Virus record (IMG/VR): IMGVR_UViG_3300044637_001341
Location: 1 to 23,524 of that record
Source of the DNA: a virus
Direction: 5' to 3' (one strand)
Length of the DNA: 23,524 nucleotides
Shown: piece by piece, positions 7,114-14,449 of the stretch
How positions within the stretch are numbered: position 1 is the first letter of the stretch
How the letters are laid out: each line of letters opens with the position of its first letter
The notes under the pieces: generated by a model
What the model was told of the DNA's origin: nothing
Seen by the model: only the letters and a program-made list of their open reading frames with translations
Database searches by the model: none
Made by a program: the position numbers and the translations under genes

Positions 7114-7120
7114 CGCTGCC
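7091..7120. terminator. Hairpin with GNRA tetraloop at the convergent operon junction
   Basis: GGCAGCG (7091-7097) pairs with CGCTGCC (7114-7120), and CACTC (7099-7103) pairs with GAGTG (7108-7112), with a single C/A mismatch between the two helices and a GCGA loop at 7104-7107. On the plus strand this is a GNRA tetraloop closed by C-G, an especially stable RNA cap. It spans the stop codon of the last plus-strand gene and ends 6 bases from the stop of the opposing 816-aa gene. There is no T-rich tract on either side, so it is not a textbook intrinsic terminator; it may act bidirectionally or protect 3' ends. Confidence 0.5.
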
Positions 7121-7126
7121 CTAGCC

Positions 7127-9577
7127 TCACTGGCCTATCAGGGCCCGCATGCGCGCCTGCTGGCGGATCAGGTTCTCGCGTTCCGCCGGCGGGGTGTTCG
7201 GGTCTTCGATCAACCGCTGGCGCTGCTCGATGCCGCGGAGCACGTCTGCGCGAGCCGGGCCGACGCTGGTGTCCTCGTTCCCGACAAAGCGCCCTGCCGC
7301 CGAACCGGCGCCGCCGCCCAGGCCGCGGCCGGCGGCTTCCGCAAGCTGCCCCGTCTGCTCCGCCGCCACTCGCTGGCGAGCCACTTCATCGAAGAACGGG
7401 TTGAGCTGGCGAGATCCCTGCCGGGTCCACACGTCGCCGATCGCGTTGACGGCCTCGGCCTGCGCCGTCTTTTGACCTCGATTGATCGCCTCCGCGGCCT
7501 TGGCCGTGAGGAACGGCAAGAAGTTGGCGTTCTGCAACACCGAGCTCGCTTGGCCGCCAGTGAACGCAGGGTCGGTCGGGTCGAGCACCGACACGCGGTT
7601 CTGGCCGCCGAGGAAAGCGTTGCGCGTCTGCGACTGCTGGGTGAGGGCGCCAAGCTGCTGGCCGTAGCGCTCTGCCACCGCAGGATCTTGGAGCCGCGGA
7701 AACACGTCCCGAAGCCCGCGAGAGGTAAGAGCGTCGGACACCGAAGGCACCACCTGGTCCACTCGCCCGCCTTCTCCCGCACCCAAGCGCTCCCGCGCCA
7801 GGATTCGCTCGTTGATCGAGTCCATGACGCCCTCGCGGAACTGCGCGGGACCGACCGGGTTCGGGCGCAGCGCGGGCGGCAAACCCGCCATCTGGCCGGC
7901 TTCCCGCTTGGCGACTTCGCTCAAGATCTCCGCAGGCCGGTTTCCTTTGGCGTCAAGGAACTCCCGGCCGAGGCCCGCGAACTCGTCGGCGGTATAGCCC
8001 GCCGCGCGAGTGTCCAAGCCGGTCCCGTAGCTCGGCGGCAGAACACCGCGGAGGGCGGAACTGAACTCTCCGTAGGCCTCGCCCAAGGCGCGCGCACGCT
8101 GGGGGTCTGCCCCTTCCCCGACGAGATTGTTGGCCGCGCTCTGCTGCATGGTGCCGAGCGTTTCGCGAGTGTTCTCCGCGAGGTTGGCGTCCATGAGGAT
8201 GCGGCGCTGCTGCGGGTTCAGCGGGTCGATGAAAGGCCCTTGGCCGGGGAACTTCGGCGAGGTACGCATCGCATCGACGGCGAGGGTACGGCGCAACGCC
8301 TCCGGCACAGCGCCCGCTTGGTTTTCAAACAAGGCAGCGACTCGCGGATCATCCCCGACGTAGGGGCTCCCGCCTGCCGGGCGCAAAGCACTGTTGAGGA
8401 GCGGGTCCGCTTCCTCGTTCAAGGCCTGCTGCCAGGCCCTCGCGTTGAACGCGCTACGCTGGCCGGGGCGCTCCCCGGTCGCACGCTCCAGCACGTCACG
8501 GACGCGCTCGCCTTGGCGCGCTGCCCGTTCGTCCAGTAGCGAAGCCACGTTGCCGCGAACCTCCGCGTTGAGGTTGGCTGCGCCGCGCATGTTGCTACGC
8601 ATGGCGGGGCCTGCGATGTCCGCGAGGATGGTGTCGTCAATGCCAAGGGCCTCCAAGCGGGCGATCGCCTCTCGGAAGTCGTCCAGAGAAGCATTGCCGC
8701 TGGCCACCATTTCCGAGAACTTCTGCAACCCTTCACGGCGTGCGCGGTCGGCGGCATACTCGCCCGCGTCACGGATCATGCCTCCCGTTGCGGCGCTGGC
8801 CGCGTTGCGAACGCCTTGGCCGAGCGAGGTTCGGCCGACAAGACCGGTGGCGGCCTGCCCGCCGCGAACGGCGAGAGGGAGCCCTGCGCCGAAGCCGAGG
8901 CCGAAAGCCGCGCCCGTGGCCGTGGAAAGAGCCTGCTCCGCTGCTCCGCCTTCGCCTGCGCCATACCCGCCAAGAGCGCCCTGCGCCATTCCGACGCCGC
9001 CTGCGCGAGCGGCCTGGCCTACCAGACTCGGTACGGCGGGCGCCGTGCGCGCCGCGTTGGCCACGGCGATGGCCGCGGGGCTGGTTCGCCCTGCGATGCT
9101 GGGCGCGGCCGCGCCGAACGTCGCCAGCGCCGGAACCGCCGCACCGGTAACGTCGGCCGCGAGTGCACGCCCCGGGTACTGGCGGGCGTATTCGTCTTGG
9201 CCCATTCGCGCCGCTGCGACCTCGCGATCGTAGGTAGTACCCTCTTCGGCGGGGGCATCGAACCCGAAAGCTCGGTCCACCAGCGTGCCGAACCCTCCCG
9301 CAAGGCCGGGCAGTTCCGACATCCGAGACGCGCGGTAGCGCCCGGCGATCTCGTCACCGAAGTTGAAGAGGGCCGAATTGAGCGCCCGGCCACCGAAGCC
9401 GACTTCGGCGGGGGCGGAACCGCCCAGCGAGTTGACACGCTGCACCGCTTGGCTGAGCGAGGAGAGCGTGTAGCCCTCTTGCGCCAGCCCTTCCTCAACG
9501 ATGTCGGGGTCGATACCGGAGGCCAGAGCGTTGTCCACCACGCTCTGCAACTTCTTTACGCGCTCTGCCGGGGTCAT
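7127..9577 (-). CDS. Large virion-type protein, 816 aa, candidate internal/ejection protein
   Basis: I do not recognise a named domain. It is the last gene of the late operon. The N-terminus (residues 1-70) is helical and ends GFGDEIAGRYRA-like; a long Gly/Ala-rich, moderately hydrophobic region spans about residues 125-275 (for example AIAVANAARTAPAVPSLVG and TATGAAFGLGFGAGLPLAV). The rest is long, charged and helix-prone, with many Arg, Gln and Glu. That mix of amphipathic Gly/Ala helices and long soluble helices resembles podovirus ejection proteins, which are packaged and cross the cell envelope with the DNA. The ATG at 9577 has a GGAGG upstream and overlaps the preceding stop by one base (TGATG). 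A virion role is inferred from position and composition only. Confidence 0.75.
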   Translation of the reverse strand: MTPAERVKKLQSVVDNALASGIDPDIVEEGLAQEGYTLSSLSQAVQRVNSLGGSAPAEVGFGGRALNSALFNFGDEIAGRYRASRMSELPGLAGGFGTLVDRAFGFDAPAEEGTTYDREVAAARMGQDEYARQYPGRALAADVTGAAVPALATFGAAAPSIAGRTSPAAIAVANAARTAPAVPSLVGQAARAGGVGMAQGALGGYGAGEGGAAEQALSTATGAAFGLGFGAGLPLAVRGGQAATGLVGRTSLGQGVRNAASAATGGMIRDAGEYAADRARREGLQKFSEMVASGNASLDDFREAIARLEALGIDDTILADIAGPAMRSNMRGAANLNAEVRGNVASLLDERAARQGERVRDVLERATGERPGQRSAFNARAWQQALNEEADPLLNSALRPAGGSPYVGDDPRVAALFENQAGAVPEALRRTLAVDAMRTSPKFPGQGPFIDPLNPQQRRILMDANLAENTRETLGTMQQSAANNLVGEGADPQRARALGEAYGEFSSALRGVLPPSYGTGLDTRAAGYTADEFAGLGREFLDAKGNRPAEILSEVAKREAGQMAGLPPALRPNPVGPAQFREGVMDSINERILARERLGAGEGGRVDQVVPSVSDALTSRGLRDVFPRLQDPAVAERYGQQLGALTQQSQTRNAFLGGQNRVSVLDPTDPAFTGGQASSVLQNANFLPFLTAKAAEAINRGQKTAQAEAVNAIGDVWTRQGSRQLNPFFDEVARQRVAAEQTGQLAEAAGRGLGGGAGSAAGRFVGNEDTSVGPARADVLRGIEQRQRLIEDPNTPPAERENLIRQQARMRALIGQ

Positions 9578-10911
9578 CAGCGGCCTCCGTTAAGGCGGGC
9601 GTTTTGCTTTGCCCGCATCCAAGCATCGAACTCGGGCGTGCCGATCGGGGGAACACCGCCAGCGCCCGCAGCGCCCGGACTGGCGGGGTCTTGCAGCTGA
9701 TACGGTTGGTAGGTCGCCGCCGGATCCTGCCAGTCCAGCGTGTTGCCGAACTGCGCGCGATGCTCGCGGGCCGACTGCGCGCGCTGCACGCGAGCGAGTT
9801 CCTGCGCACGGAGGAACCGGAACAGGATGGCATTGCCTTCGGGCGTCTTGAAGAAACCCGGCTGCGCATTGACCAAAAACTCACGGTCCTTGTCGGTGAA
9901 GCCGTTACCCGTACCAAAGGCCGAGGCCATCGCTGCGACGCGCGGGACGATAAGGGCCTCTGCGGCTTCCAAGTCGGTGCCGACTTCCGTACCCACCAAG
10001 CGGCCCGCCTGCGCAATCAGGCCGGGGATGACGCCCGTGGGGTTGCGCTGGAGGATCGGCTGGAGCGCGTCAAGAGCGCGAAGCGACTGCACCGCGGACA
10101 CGCCCTCCGCTTGGATCGTCTGGTAATTGCCGGCGTCGCCCTTGGCGAACTCGCGATCCCACACGTTGGCGGGGACGTTGCTGACCGACAAGTGCGTGGC
10201 CCCCGCAGCACGATCCGCCAAACGCGCAGCCTGGAACGCCGGATCGCGCATGCCGATGCGAACGATCTGCGCCGAATCCGGCTCGGCCGCCTGCACGTCG
10301 GTGAGGCGCTGGTTGCCCAGCTTCGAGAACTGGCCGAGGCGCGTCTGCCCGGTGGCCGGGTCCGTGTATTCCGTCGGCGCGAACCACTCTTCGAGCGGCG
10401 CGAACTGCTTGGCCGCCTCCAAGCGGGCCTTGGCCTCGTCCATGAAGCCTTCGTTCTGCAACGCGATGATCTCCGCTTGGAACCGCTGGCGGAGGTCCGC
10501 AGGCACCCCCGCTTGGGGGGCCGGGGAGGCCACTTGCTGCGCCGAGATGCCTGCCTGCTGGGCCTGCGTTTGCGGGCTGGCGAGAAGCCGCGGCGTGGCC
10601 ATGAGGCGCTGCTGGTCGGGGGTCAACGAAGGCGCGGACATCTGCGGCATCCCGCTGCCGCCGTTCAAGATCGCGCTGATGCGAGCCTTTCGGGCCGCCT
10701 CCTGCTCCTGCGCCAAGCGATCGGCGTTGACCTTGGCCTGGGCTTCCATGCCGGCGCCGAAGTCGCCATCCCGGTACAGGCTGGCGCCGAGCCGGCCGAT
10801 GGCCTGGCGGCGCAGGAGCTTGGCCTGCTCTTCCGAGAGAGCAGACGTGTCCGCCGTGCCCGCAGCGTACTGCGTGAAGCGGTCCTTGAGTCGATCGAAG
10901 ATGCCTGCCAT
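9577..10911 (-). CDS. Virion-type protein of unknown function, 444 aa
   Basis: No family recognised. It starts MAGIFDRLKDRFTQYAAG; the first 110 residues are strongly helical and charged (EEQAKLLRRQAIGRLGASL, AQKVNADRLAQEQEAARKARI type runs). Residues of about 120-190 are Gln/Pro/Ala-rich and probably flexible. The C-terminal third contains more ordered alpha-helical sequence ending in a Pro/Gly-rich tail with VPPIGTPEFDAWMRAKQN. The ATG at 10911 is chosen because it lies directly after the upstream stop (TGACATG); a longer in-frame start at 10965 would overlap the 114-aa gene. It overlaps the 816-aa gene by one base. Possibly a second internal virion protein or a tail-associated protein; sequence alone does not decide. 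Confidence 0.75.
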   Translation of the reverse strand: MAGIFDRLKDRFTQYAAGTADTSALSEEQAKLLRRQAIGRLGASLYRDGDFGAGMEAQAKVNADRLAQEQEAARKARISAILNGGSGMPQMSAPSLTPDQQRLMATPRLLASPQTQAQQAGISAQQVASPAPQAGVPADLRQRFQAEIIALQNEGFMDEAKARLEAAKQFAPLEEWFAPTEYTDPATGQTRLGQFSKLGNQRLTDVQAAEPDSAQIVRIGMRDPAFQAARLADRAAGATHLSVSNVPANVWDREFAKGDAGNYQTIQAEGVSAVQSLRALDALQPILQRNPTGVIPGLIAQAGRLVGTEVGTDLEAAEALIVPRVAAMASAFGTGNGFTDKDREFLVNAQPGFFKTPEGNAILFRFLRAQELARVQRAQSAREHRAQFGNTLDWQDPAATYQPYQLQDPASPGAAGAGGVPPIGTPEFDAWMRAKQNARLNGGR

Positions 10912-10912
10912 G

Positions 10913-11257
10913 TCAGTACCCGCCCACGTCGAGAAGACCGCCGCCACGCTGGCCGCGGGGTGCACGCCGGCCGAAGCCGAGGCCGAGCATTCCGCCCTGC
11001 CCCATCTGGTACGGCCGCTGGTTCATGTCGAGGGAGCCCATCTGCTGCTGGGCGGACGGCAGGCCGGCGTAAGGGTCGCGGCCGCCGTCGAAGCCTTGAA
11101 GCGAAGCTCCCATGTTCCACAGCTGGTCCTGGCGAAACTTCTTGAACGCGTCCTCGCCGATCTGCGCGCGCATGCCGTCCGTGAGGCCGGCGTTGCCGAT
11201 GCGCGAGCCGAAGTCCTTGGCGGCGTTACCGAGCGCCGCGCCGATGCTGCCAAACAT
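10913..11257 (-). CDS. Small Gly/Gln-rich virion-type protein, 114 aa
   Basis: Unrecognised. It begins MFGSIGAALGNAAKDFGSRI, a short amphipathic helix, and ends in a Gly/Arg/Met-rich low-complexity tail (GQGGMLGLGFGRRAPRGQRGGG). The start is ambiguous: GTG at 11260 and ATG at 11257 are adjacent (GTGATG), both overlapping the stop of the S74-domain gene and both served by AAGGGG a few bases upstream; ATG is preferred. The N-terminus resembles small podovirus internal or scaffold-associated proteins, but no function can be given. It sits between the S74 protein and the 444-aa protein. Confidence 0.7.
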   Translation of the reverse strand: MFGSIGAALGNAAKDFGSRIGNAGLTDGMRAQIGEDAFKKFRQDQLWNMGASLQGFDGGRDPYAGLPSAQQQMGSLDMNQRPYQMGQGGMLGLGFGRRAPRGQRGGGLLDVGGY

Positions 11258-12654
11258 CACTTCTTCCCCTTCTTCGGTTCGCGGATCGGGCCGTCCAGCA
11301 AGCCGCCTGTGGCGCGAGCGTAGTTCACGCGCTTGAGGCCGTCGGGCCCGGTCACCACGGCCCCCGGATCGCGCTGCTCGACTTCACCGGCGAGGAGGCC
11401 GAACTGCTTCTCGCCGGTGCCCTTCATGCGGTACGAGTAGAACCCGCGGCCCGCCGGCTTGATGTATTCCTTGGCGCGCTCGTCGGACAGCGAGAACAAC
11501 TGCATGCCGAGGCCGGCGATCTGGCCGAGGCCCATGCCCTGCCGCGTCGTGCTGGAGCCGCTGGACGAACCGCTGGAGTTGACCGTGGCGCCCATCGACG
11601 GGTCGAGCAGGCCGAGGCTCTGGTTAATGAGGCCGAGGCGCTCCGCTTCGAGGTTGCGCGGCGCGTCGAGGCGCTGCTGTGCAAGCTGCTGCTGGAGGGA
11701 GCCGATCTGTCCGAGGGCGTCGGCCCCTTGCAAGCCCATGCTCTGCTGGAGGGCGCCCAACTGGCCAAGCTGCCCGGCCGCGGAGAGGCCAAGCTGCGCG
11801 GAGTTGAACCGGGTTCCGACGTTGAAGCGATCGGTGTCCGACAGCAGGCCCGTGTTGAACTGGTTCATCTGGTTCTGCGCCGCGGCGTTGGCGAGGTTCG
11901 CCTGGTTCGCCATCTGCGCGGAAGCGATGTTGGCTTGGGTGCCGAGGTTGGCGTTGGTCGTGCCGACGTTCAGGTCAACGCCTTGGTTGGCCTGGGAGGC
12001 CGCCAGCTGGTTGCCGATGTCACCCATCGCGGCCTGCTGTGCGTTCTGGAAGGCCGACTGCCGAAGCCCGGCCACCGTGCGGTTGGCGTTGTCGTCGTAG
12101 GCGCGGTTCGTCTCCGCCTCCAGCACCGCCTGGCGAGAGCCGCCGAAGGCGCCCGCGGCCGCCGCGCGAGCCGCATCCTGCTGCCGAGCCATCTGGCGGC
12201 TGCGCTCGATGTCGGCGAGCGAGGTGTCGATGACCCCCGAGGTGTAGGGGTTCATGTACGCGGAGAGGTCCGTGTCCCGCAGGCGCTCGGCCGTGATGTC
12301 GCGGATGTCGCCGCGGTTCACAGTGCTGGCCGACGCGCCGGCGGCCTGCGCCTGGACGGCGGGGGCCGACTGGCGGGCCGCGATCTGGCCCGGGTCGAAG
12401 TTCAGCAGGCCGGTGAGGGCGTTGCCCGCCGCGCCGACGCTGGCGTTGCCTGCGCCGATGGCCCCGCGGGTGGCGTCAAACGCCGCCTGCTGGTCGGGCG
12501 TGAAGTCCGCGAACTGGCGGACGCCCATGTTGTTCGCGGCGTTGACCGCGCGGTTGTAGTTGCCGAGGAACGCAGCCCGGACTTCCGGGTCAAGAACCTG
12601 CTGCTGGGTCTGCTGCTGGGTCTGCTGCTGCGTGGTGCGCGTCCGACCGCCCAT
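11257..12654 (-). CDS. Virion protein with C-terminal S74 intramolecular chaperone domain, 465 aa
   Basis: The N-terminus is a (TQQQ) repeat; residues of about 20-380 are rich in Ala, Gln, Asn and Gly with long helical runs of NLGTQANIASAQMANQANLA type, suggesting an extended, probably trimeric, coiled structure. The C-terminal 76 residues match the S74 endosialidase chaperone: SDERAKEYI at residue 390, then YSYRMKGTGEKQFGLLAGEV and a VNYARATGGLL end. S74 domains fold trimeric fibres and then cut themselves off using a Ser and a Lys five residues on; Ser390 and Lys395 fit. The ATG at 12654 has AGAGG upstream; the in-frame start at 12684 would lengthen the overlap with the acetyltransferase-like gene. 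Likely a fibre or elongated virion component; target unknown. Confidence 0.82.
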   Translation of the reverse strand: MGGRTRTTQQQTQQQTQQQVLDPEVRAAFLGNYNRAVNAANNMGVRQFADFTPDQQAAFDATRGAIGAGNASVGAAGNALTGLLNFDPGQIAARQSAPAVQAQAAGASASTVNRGDIRDITAERLRDTDLSAYMNPYTSGVIDTSLADIERSRQMARQQDAARAAAAGAFGGSRQAVLEAETNRAYDDNANRTVAGLRQSAFQNAQQAAMGDIGNQLAASQANQGVDLNVGTTNANLGTQANIASAQMANQANLANAAAQNQMNQFNTGLLSDTDRFNVGTRFNSAQLGLSAAGQLGQLGALQQSMGLQGADALGQIGSLQQQLAQQRLDAPRNLEAERLGLINQSLGLLDPSMGATVNSSGSSSGSSTTRQGMGLGQIAGLGMQLFSLSDERAKEYIKPAGRGFYSYRMKGTGEKQFGLLAGEVEQRDPGAVVTGPDGLKRVNYARATGGLLDGPIREPKKGKK

Positions 12655-13024
12655 TGGAAAGCCTCTTTGCGAAGGTGGTTGCAATCGGGCGGAAGCCGGC
12701 TTGGCGGGTCCAAGCGCGGCCCCAGCCCTCTCGGCCGAGGATCGTCATGCGCGTGCATCCGATCGACTCAGCCCAGGCTTCGCAGGCAGGGAACATGGTG
12801 GAGAGCTCGGCCAAGTCCCCGGCCGCGAGCCATAGGTGGCACGTCAGGCCCTCGGGGTGTTGGTGGACTTCGGTCACGGCGACCGACTGTGCACCAGGCC
12901 AGAGTTGATACTTCCCGGCCTCCAGCCCGTCCAAGACGGTTTCGAGAGGCGGGTTCTCGGGATCGAATGATAGCGCGGATTGGAGGAGGGGGCCATACGA
13001 GGCCCCCTCTTCCCGCGGCGTCAC
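12590..13024 (-). CDS. Acetyltransferase-like (GNAT-type) small phage protein, 144 aa
   Basis: The core (about residues 30-120) follows a small GNAT-like pattern often found beside phage tail genes: a central strand with VAVTEVHQHPEGLTCHLWLAAGD, a helix ending AWAESIGCTRMTILG, then REGWGRAWTRQAGFRPIATTFAKRL. The GREGW...GF...KRL ending is what I recognise. Whether it binds acetyl-CoA is doubtful because a clear Q/RxxGxG/A loop is missing. It starts at GTG 13024, overlapping the upstream stop by 4 bases (GTGA), with no good Shine-Dalgarno, so coupling is likely. The C-terminal 20 residues (HHAAADPAADPAAGS type) lie in the 65-base overlap with the S74 gene and are read from its Gln-repeat DNA in another frame. 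Confidence 0.7.
   Translation of the reverse strand: MTPREEGASYGPLLQSALSFDPENPPLETVLDGLEAGKYQLWPGAQSVAVTEVHQHPEGLTCHLWLAAGDLAELSTMFPACEAWAESIGCTRMTILGREGWGRAWTRQAGFRPIATTFAKRLSNGRSDAHHAAADPAADPAAGS
12598..12633. repeat. Three tandem 12-base units coding in two frames
   Basis: CTGCTGCTGGGT (12598-12609) is repeated exactly at 12610-12621 and with one change (C for G at the tenth base) at 12622-12633. Read on the minus strand it encodes TQQQ units at the start of the S74-domain protein and, in another frame, the ADPA-type units at the end of the acetyltransferase-like protein. Because the unit is a multiple of three, copy number could change without breaking either frame. Confidence 0.85.
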
Positions 13025-13413
13025 GGCAGGCGGACCTGGGGCACGCCGTTGACGTACTCAACCAGCAAGTAGTTGCGGAGGTAGTCCTGCACCTGCTGGG
13101 CGAGGTTGACGGGCGGGTCGGTCACGGTGGCTCCGAAGATGATGTTGAGGGCGGCGTTGACGCGGGCGACGATCTGCCGCGCGAAGGGGTCGATGCCGCC
13201 CGCGTTGATGATGGTCTGGTCCGAAGCGCCCAAGAGCGGCTGGCCGAACTCCTCGATCTTCATCAACCACACGCCGCCGTCGCGCTCGTACAGCGACACG
13301 CCGATACCGTCGGGCGTGAACTCGAAGACCACGTTGCTCTGGATGTCGATGGCGAAGTCGCGGGTACCGACGGTGAACCGGAAGGCGCGCTGCGAGAGGG
13401 AATAACCGGACAT
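13021..13413 (-). CDS. Virion-type protein of unknown function, 130 aa
   Basis: Not recognised. The sequence is strand-rich: AFRFTVGTRDFAIDIQSNVVFEF, then GIGVSLYERDGGVWLMKIEEF, followed by a helical C-terminus (PFARQIVARVNAALNIIFG, LAQQVQDYLRNYLLVEY). It has the feel of a small beta-sandwich with a helical assembly tail, but this is only secondary-structure reading by eye. The ATG at 13413 has GAGGAG upstream, which excludes the longer frame starting at 13527. Its stop overlaps the next gene's GTG by 4 bases. It lies between the fibre-like gene and the acetyltransferase-like gene, in the tail region of the operon. Confidence 0.75.
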   Translation of the reverse strand: MSGYSLSQRAFRFTVGTRDFAIDIQSNVVFEFTPDGIGVSLYERDGGVWLMKIEEFGQPLLGASDQTIINAGGIDPFARQIVARVNAALNIIFGATVTDPPVNLAQQVQDYLRNYLLVEYVNGVPQVRLP

Positions 13414-13426
13414 GACGTACTCCTCG

Positions 13427-14449
13427 TTAGATCGGGCCCATGACCCGAGAGAAAGCTGCGGGAGACCCGAAGCCCATATGGTACAGAACCCCGATACCCA
13501 GCGTTGCTGTGTCGGAGCTCGTGGCAACCAAGCCCGAACCGAAGCTGCGTTCTACCGTCGTCGGGATATTGGTCGTGATCGTCTGGTCGAACACGGGAGT
13601 GCTGCTGGCTCCCGCGTACACGCGAAACCGCGCGCTGGTGCCCGCCGCGTTAACTTCGATGTCGAACGTGTAGTACGTGGCCAGCGACAGCGTGAGAGTG
13701 GTGCCCGCCGTGGTACGCGTCGAGTTGTTGGCAGTCTTGGCCCGACACGTAGACCCGTCCAGTTCGAAGTACGCCCCGTCCTCGGCGTCGCTCTGGTTAA
13801 TGCAGTCGTGAAAGCCGAGGCGAACAATGCGCCCCGCGAACGACTCAAAAGGCAGATACCCCGCGCGGAACTTAAACGCGCCGACTCCGAACCGCAAAAG
13901 CCGCGAACTGAAATTAACGTCACCAAAGCTAGTTGTGTACCGGTACCCGCTTACGCCTTCGGCCACAGAGCGCAAAGCTGCGCCGCCGAGCGGGTACCCG
14001 ATGACGGCCTCCGTAGGAGGGTTCTGGTTGTTGCTCCCACCGTTAATCGGTTGACCGGCGAAGATGGAGGCTTGTGCCGCGGATACGTTGGTGAAGTACG
14101 CGTGCAGCCATACGTCCAAAGGACCAAGCGCGGCGGGAGTTTCCACCGCTGCCAACTCGAAACCCGTAGCGCCCGCGTTGACGCGGACGACCCGCAGGGC
14201 GTTGCCCGCGTAGCTCAACGCGGCCAGAGAGTCGAGCTGCGCGTCAGACGCCTGCTTGCCGTTGAGCGCCGCCTGCAAGTCCGCTTGGTCGGACAACGTG
14301 CCCGTGATGTCGCCCCAGGCCGTGGCCGCGGTGGTGCCTCCGGCGTTCGACGCGCGCTGCACGGCGCGCTCGATCAACAAGTTGCGCTGCGCTTCGACCG
14401 AGGGGTCGTAGCGGACAGGCGGCGTGGGGAGGACCAGCTTCTCGGTCAT
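13427..14449 (-). CDS. Tail fibre / receptor-binding protein candidate, 340 aa
   Basis: The N-terminal 60 residues are helical, with ITGTLSDQADLQAALNGKQA, a motif typical of phage fibre stalks. It is followed by ALRVVRVNAGATGFELA, another common fibre-repeat pattern. From about residue 110 the protein becomes Ser/Thr/Gly/Asn-rich with many beta strands (TTAGTTLTLSLATYYTFDIEV, RFRVYAGASSTPVFDQ), consistent with a lectin-like beta-sandwich that could contact the host surface. The ATG overlaps the upstream stop by 4 bases (ATGA) and has GAGG upstream. The C-terminal half appears less GC-rich at third codon positions than neighbouring genes, as often seen in exchanged receptor-binding modules. 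The binding target cannot be inferred. Confidence 0.7.
   Translation of the reverse strand: MTEKLVLPTPPVRYDPSVEAQRNLLIERAVQRASNAGGTTAATAWGDITGTLSDQADLQAALNGKQASDAQLDSLAALSYAGNALRVVRVNAGATGFELAAVETPAALGPLDVWLHAYFTNVSAAQASIFAGQPINGGSNNQNPPTEAVIGYPLGGAALRSVAEGVSGYRYTTSFGDVNFSSRLLRFGVGAFKFRAGYLPFESFAGRIVRLGFHDCINQSDAEDGAYFELDGSTCRAKTANNSTRTTAGTTLTLSLATYYTFDIEVNAAGTSARFRVYAGASSTPVFDQTITTNIPTTVERSFGSGLVATSSDTATLGIGVLYHMGFGSPAAFSRVMGPI

Noticed and set aside
7472-11323. Several plus-strand open frames (up to 513 codons) opposite the distal late genes
   Set aside because: They lie antisense to genes with good ribosome binding sites and tight stop/start overlaps, and their translations are Arg/Ala-rich without domain signals.
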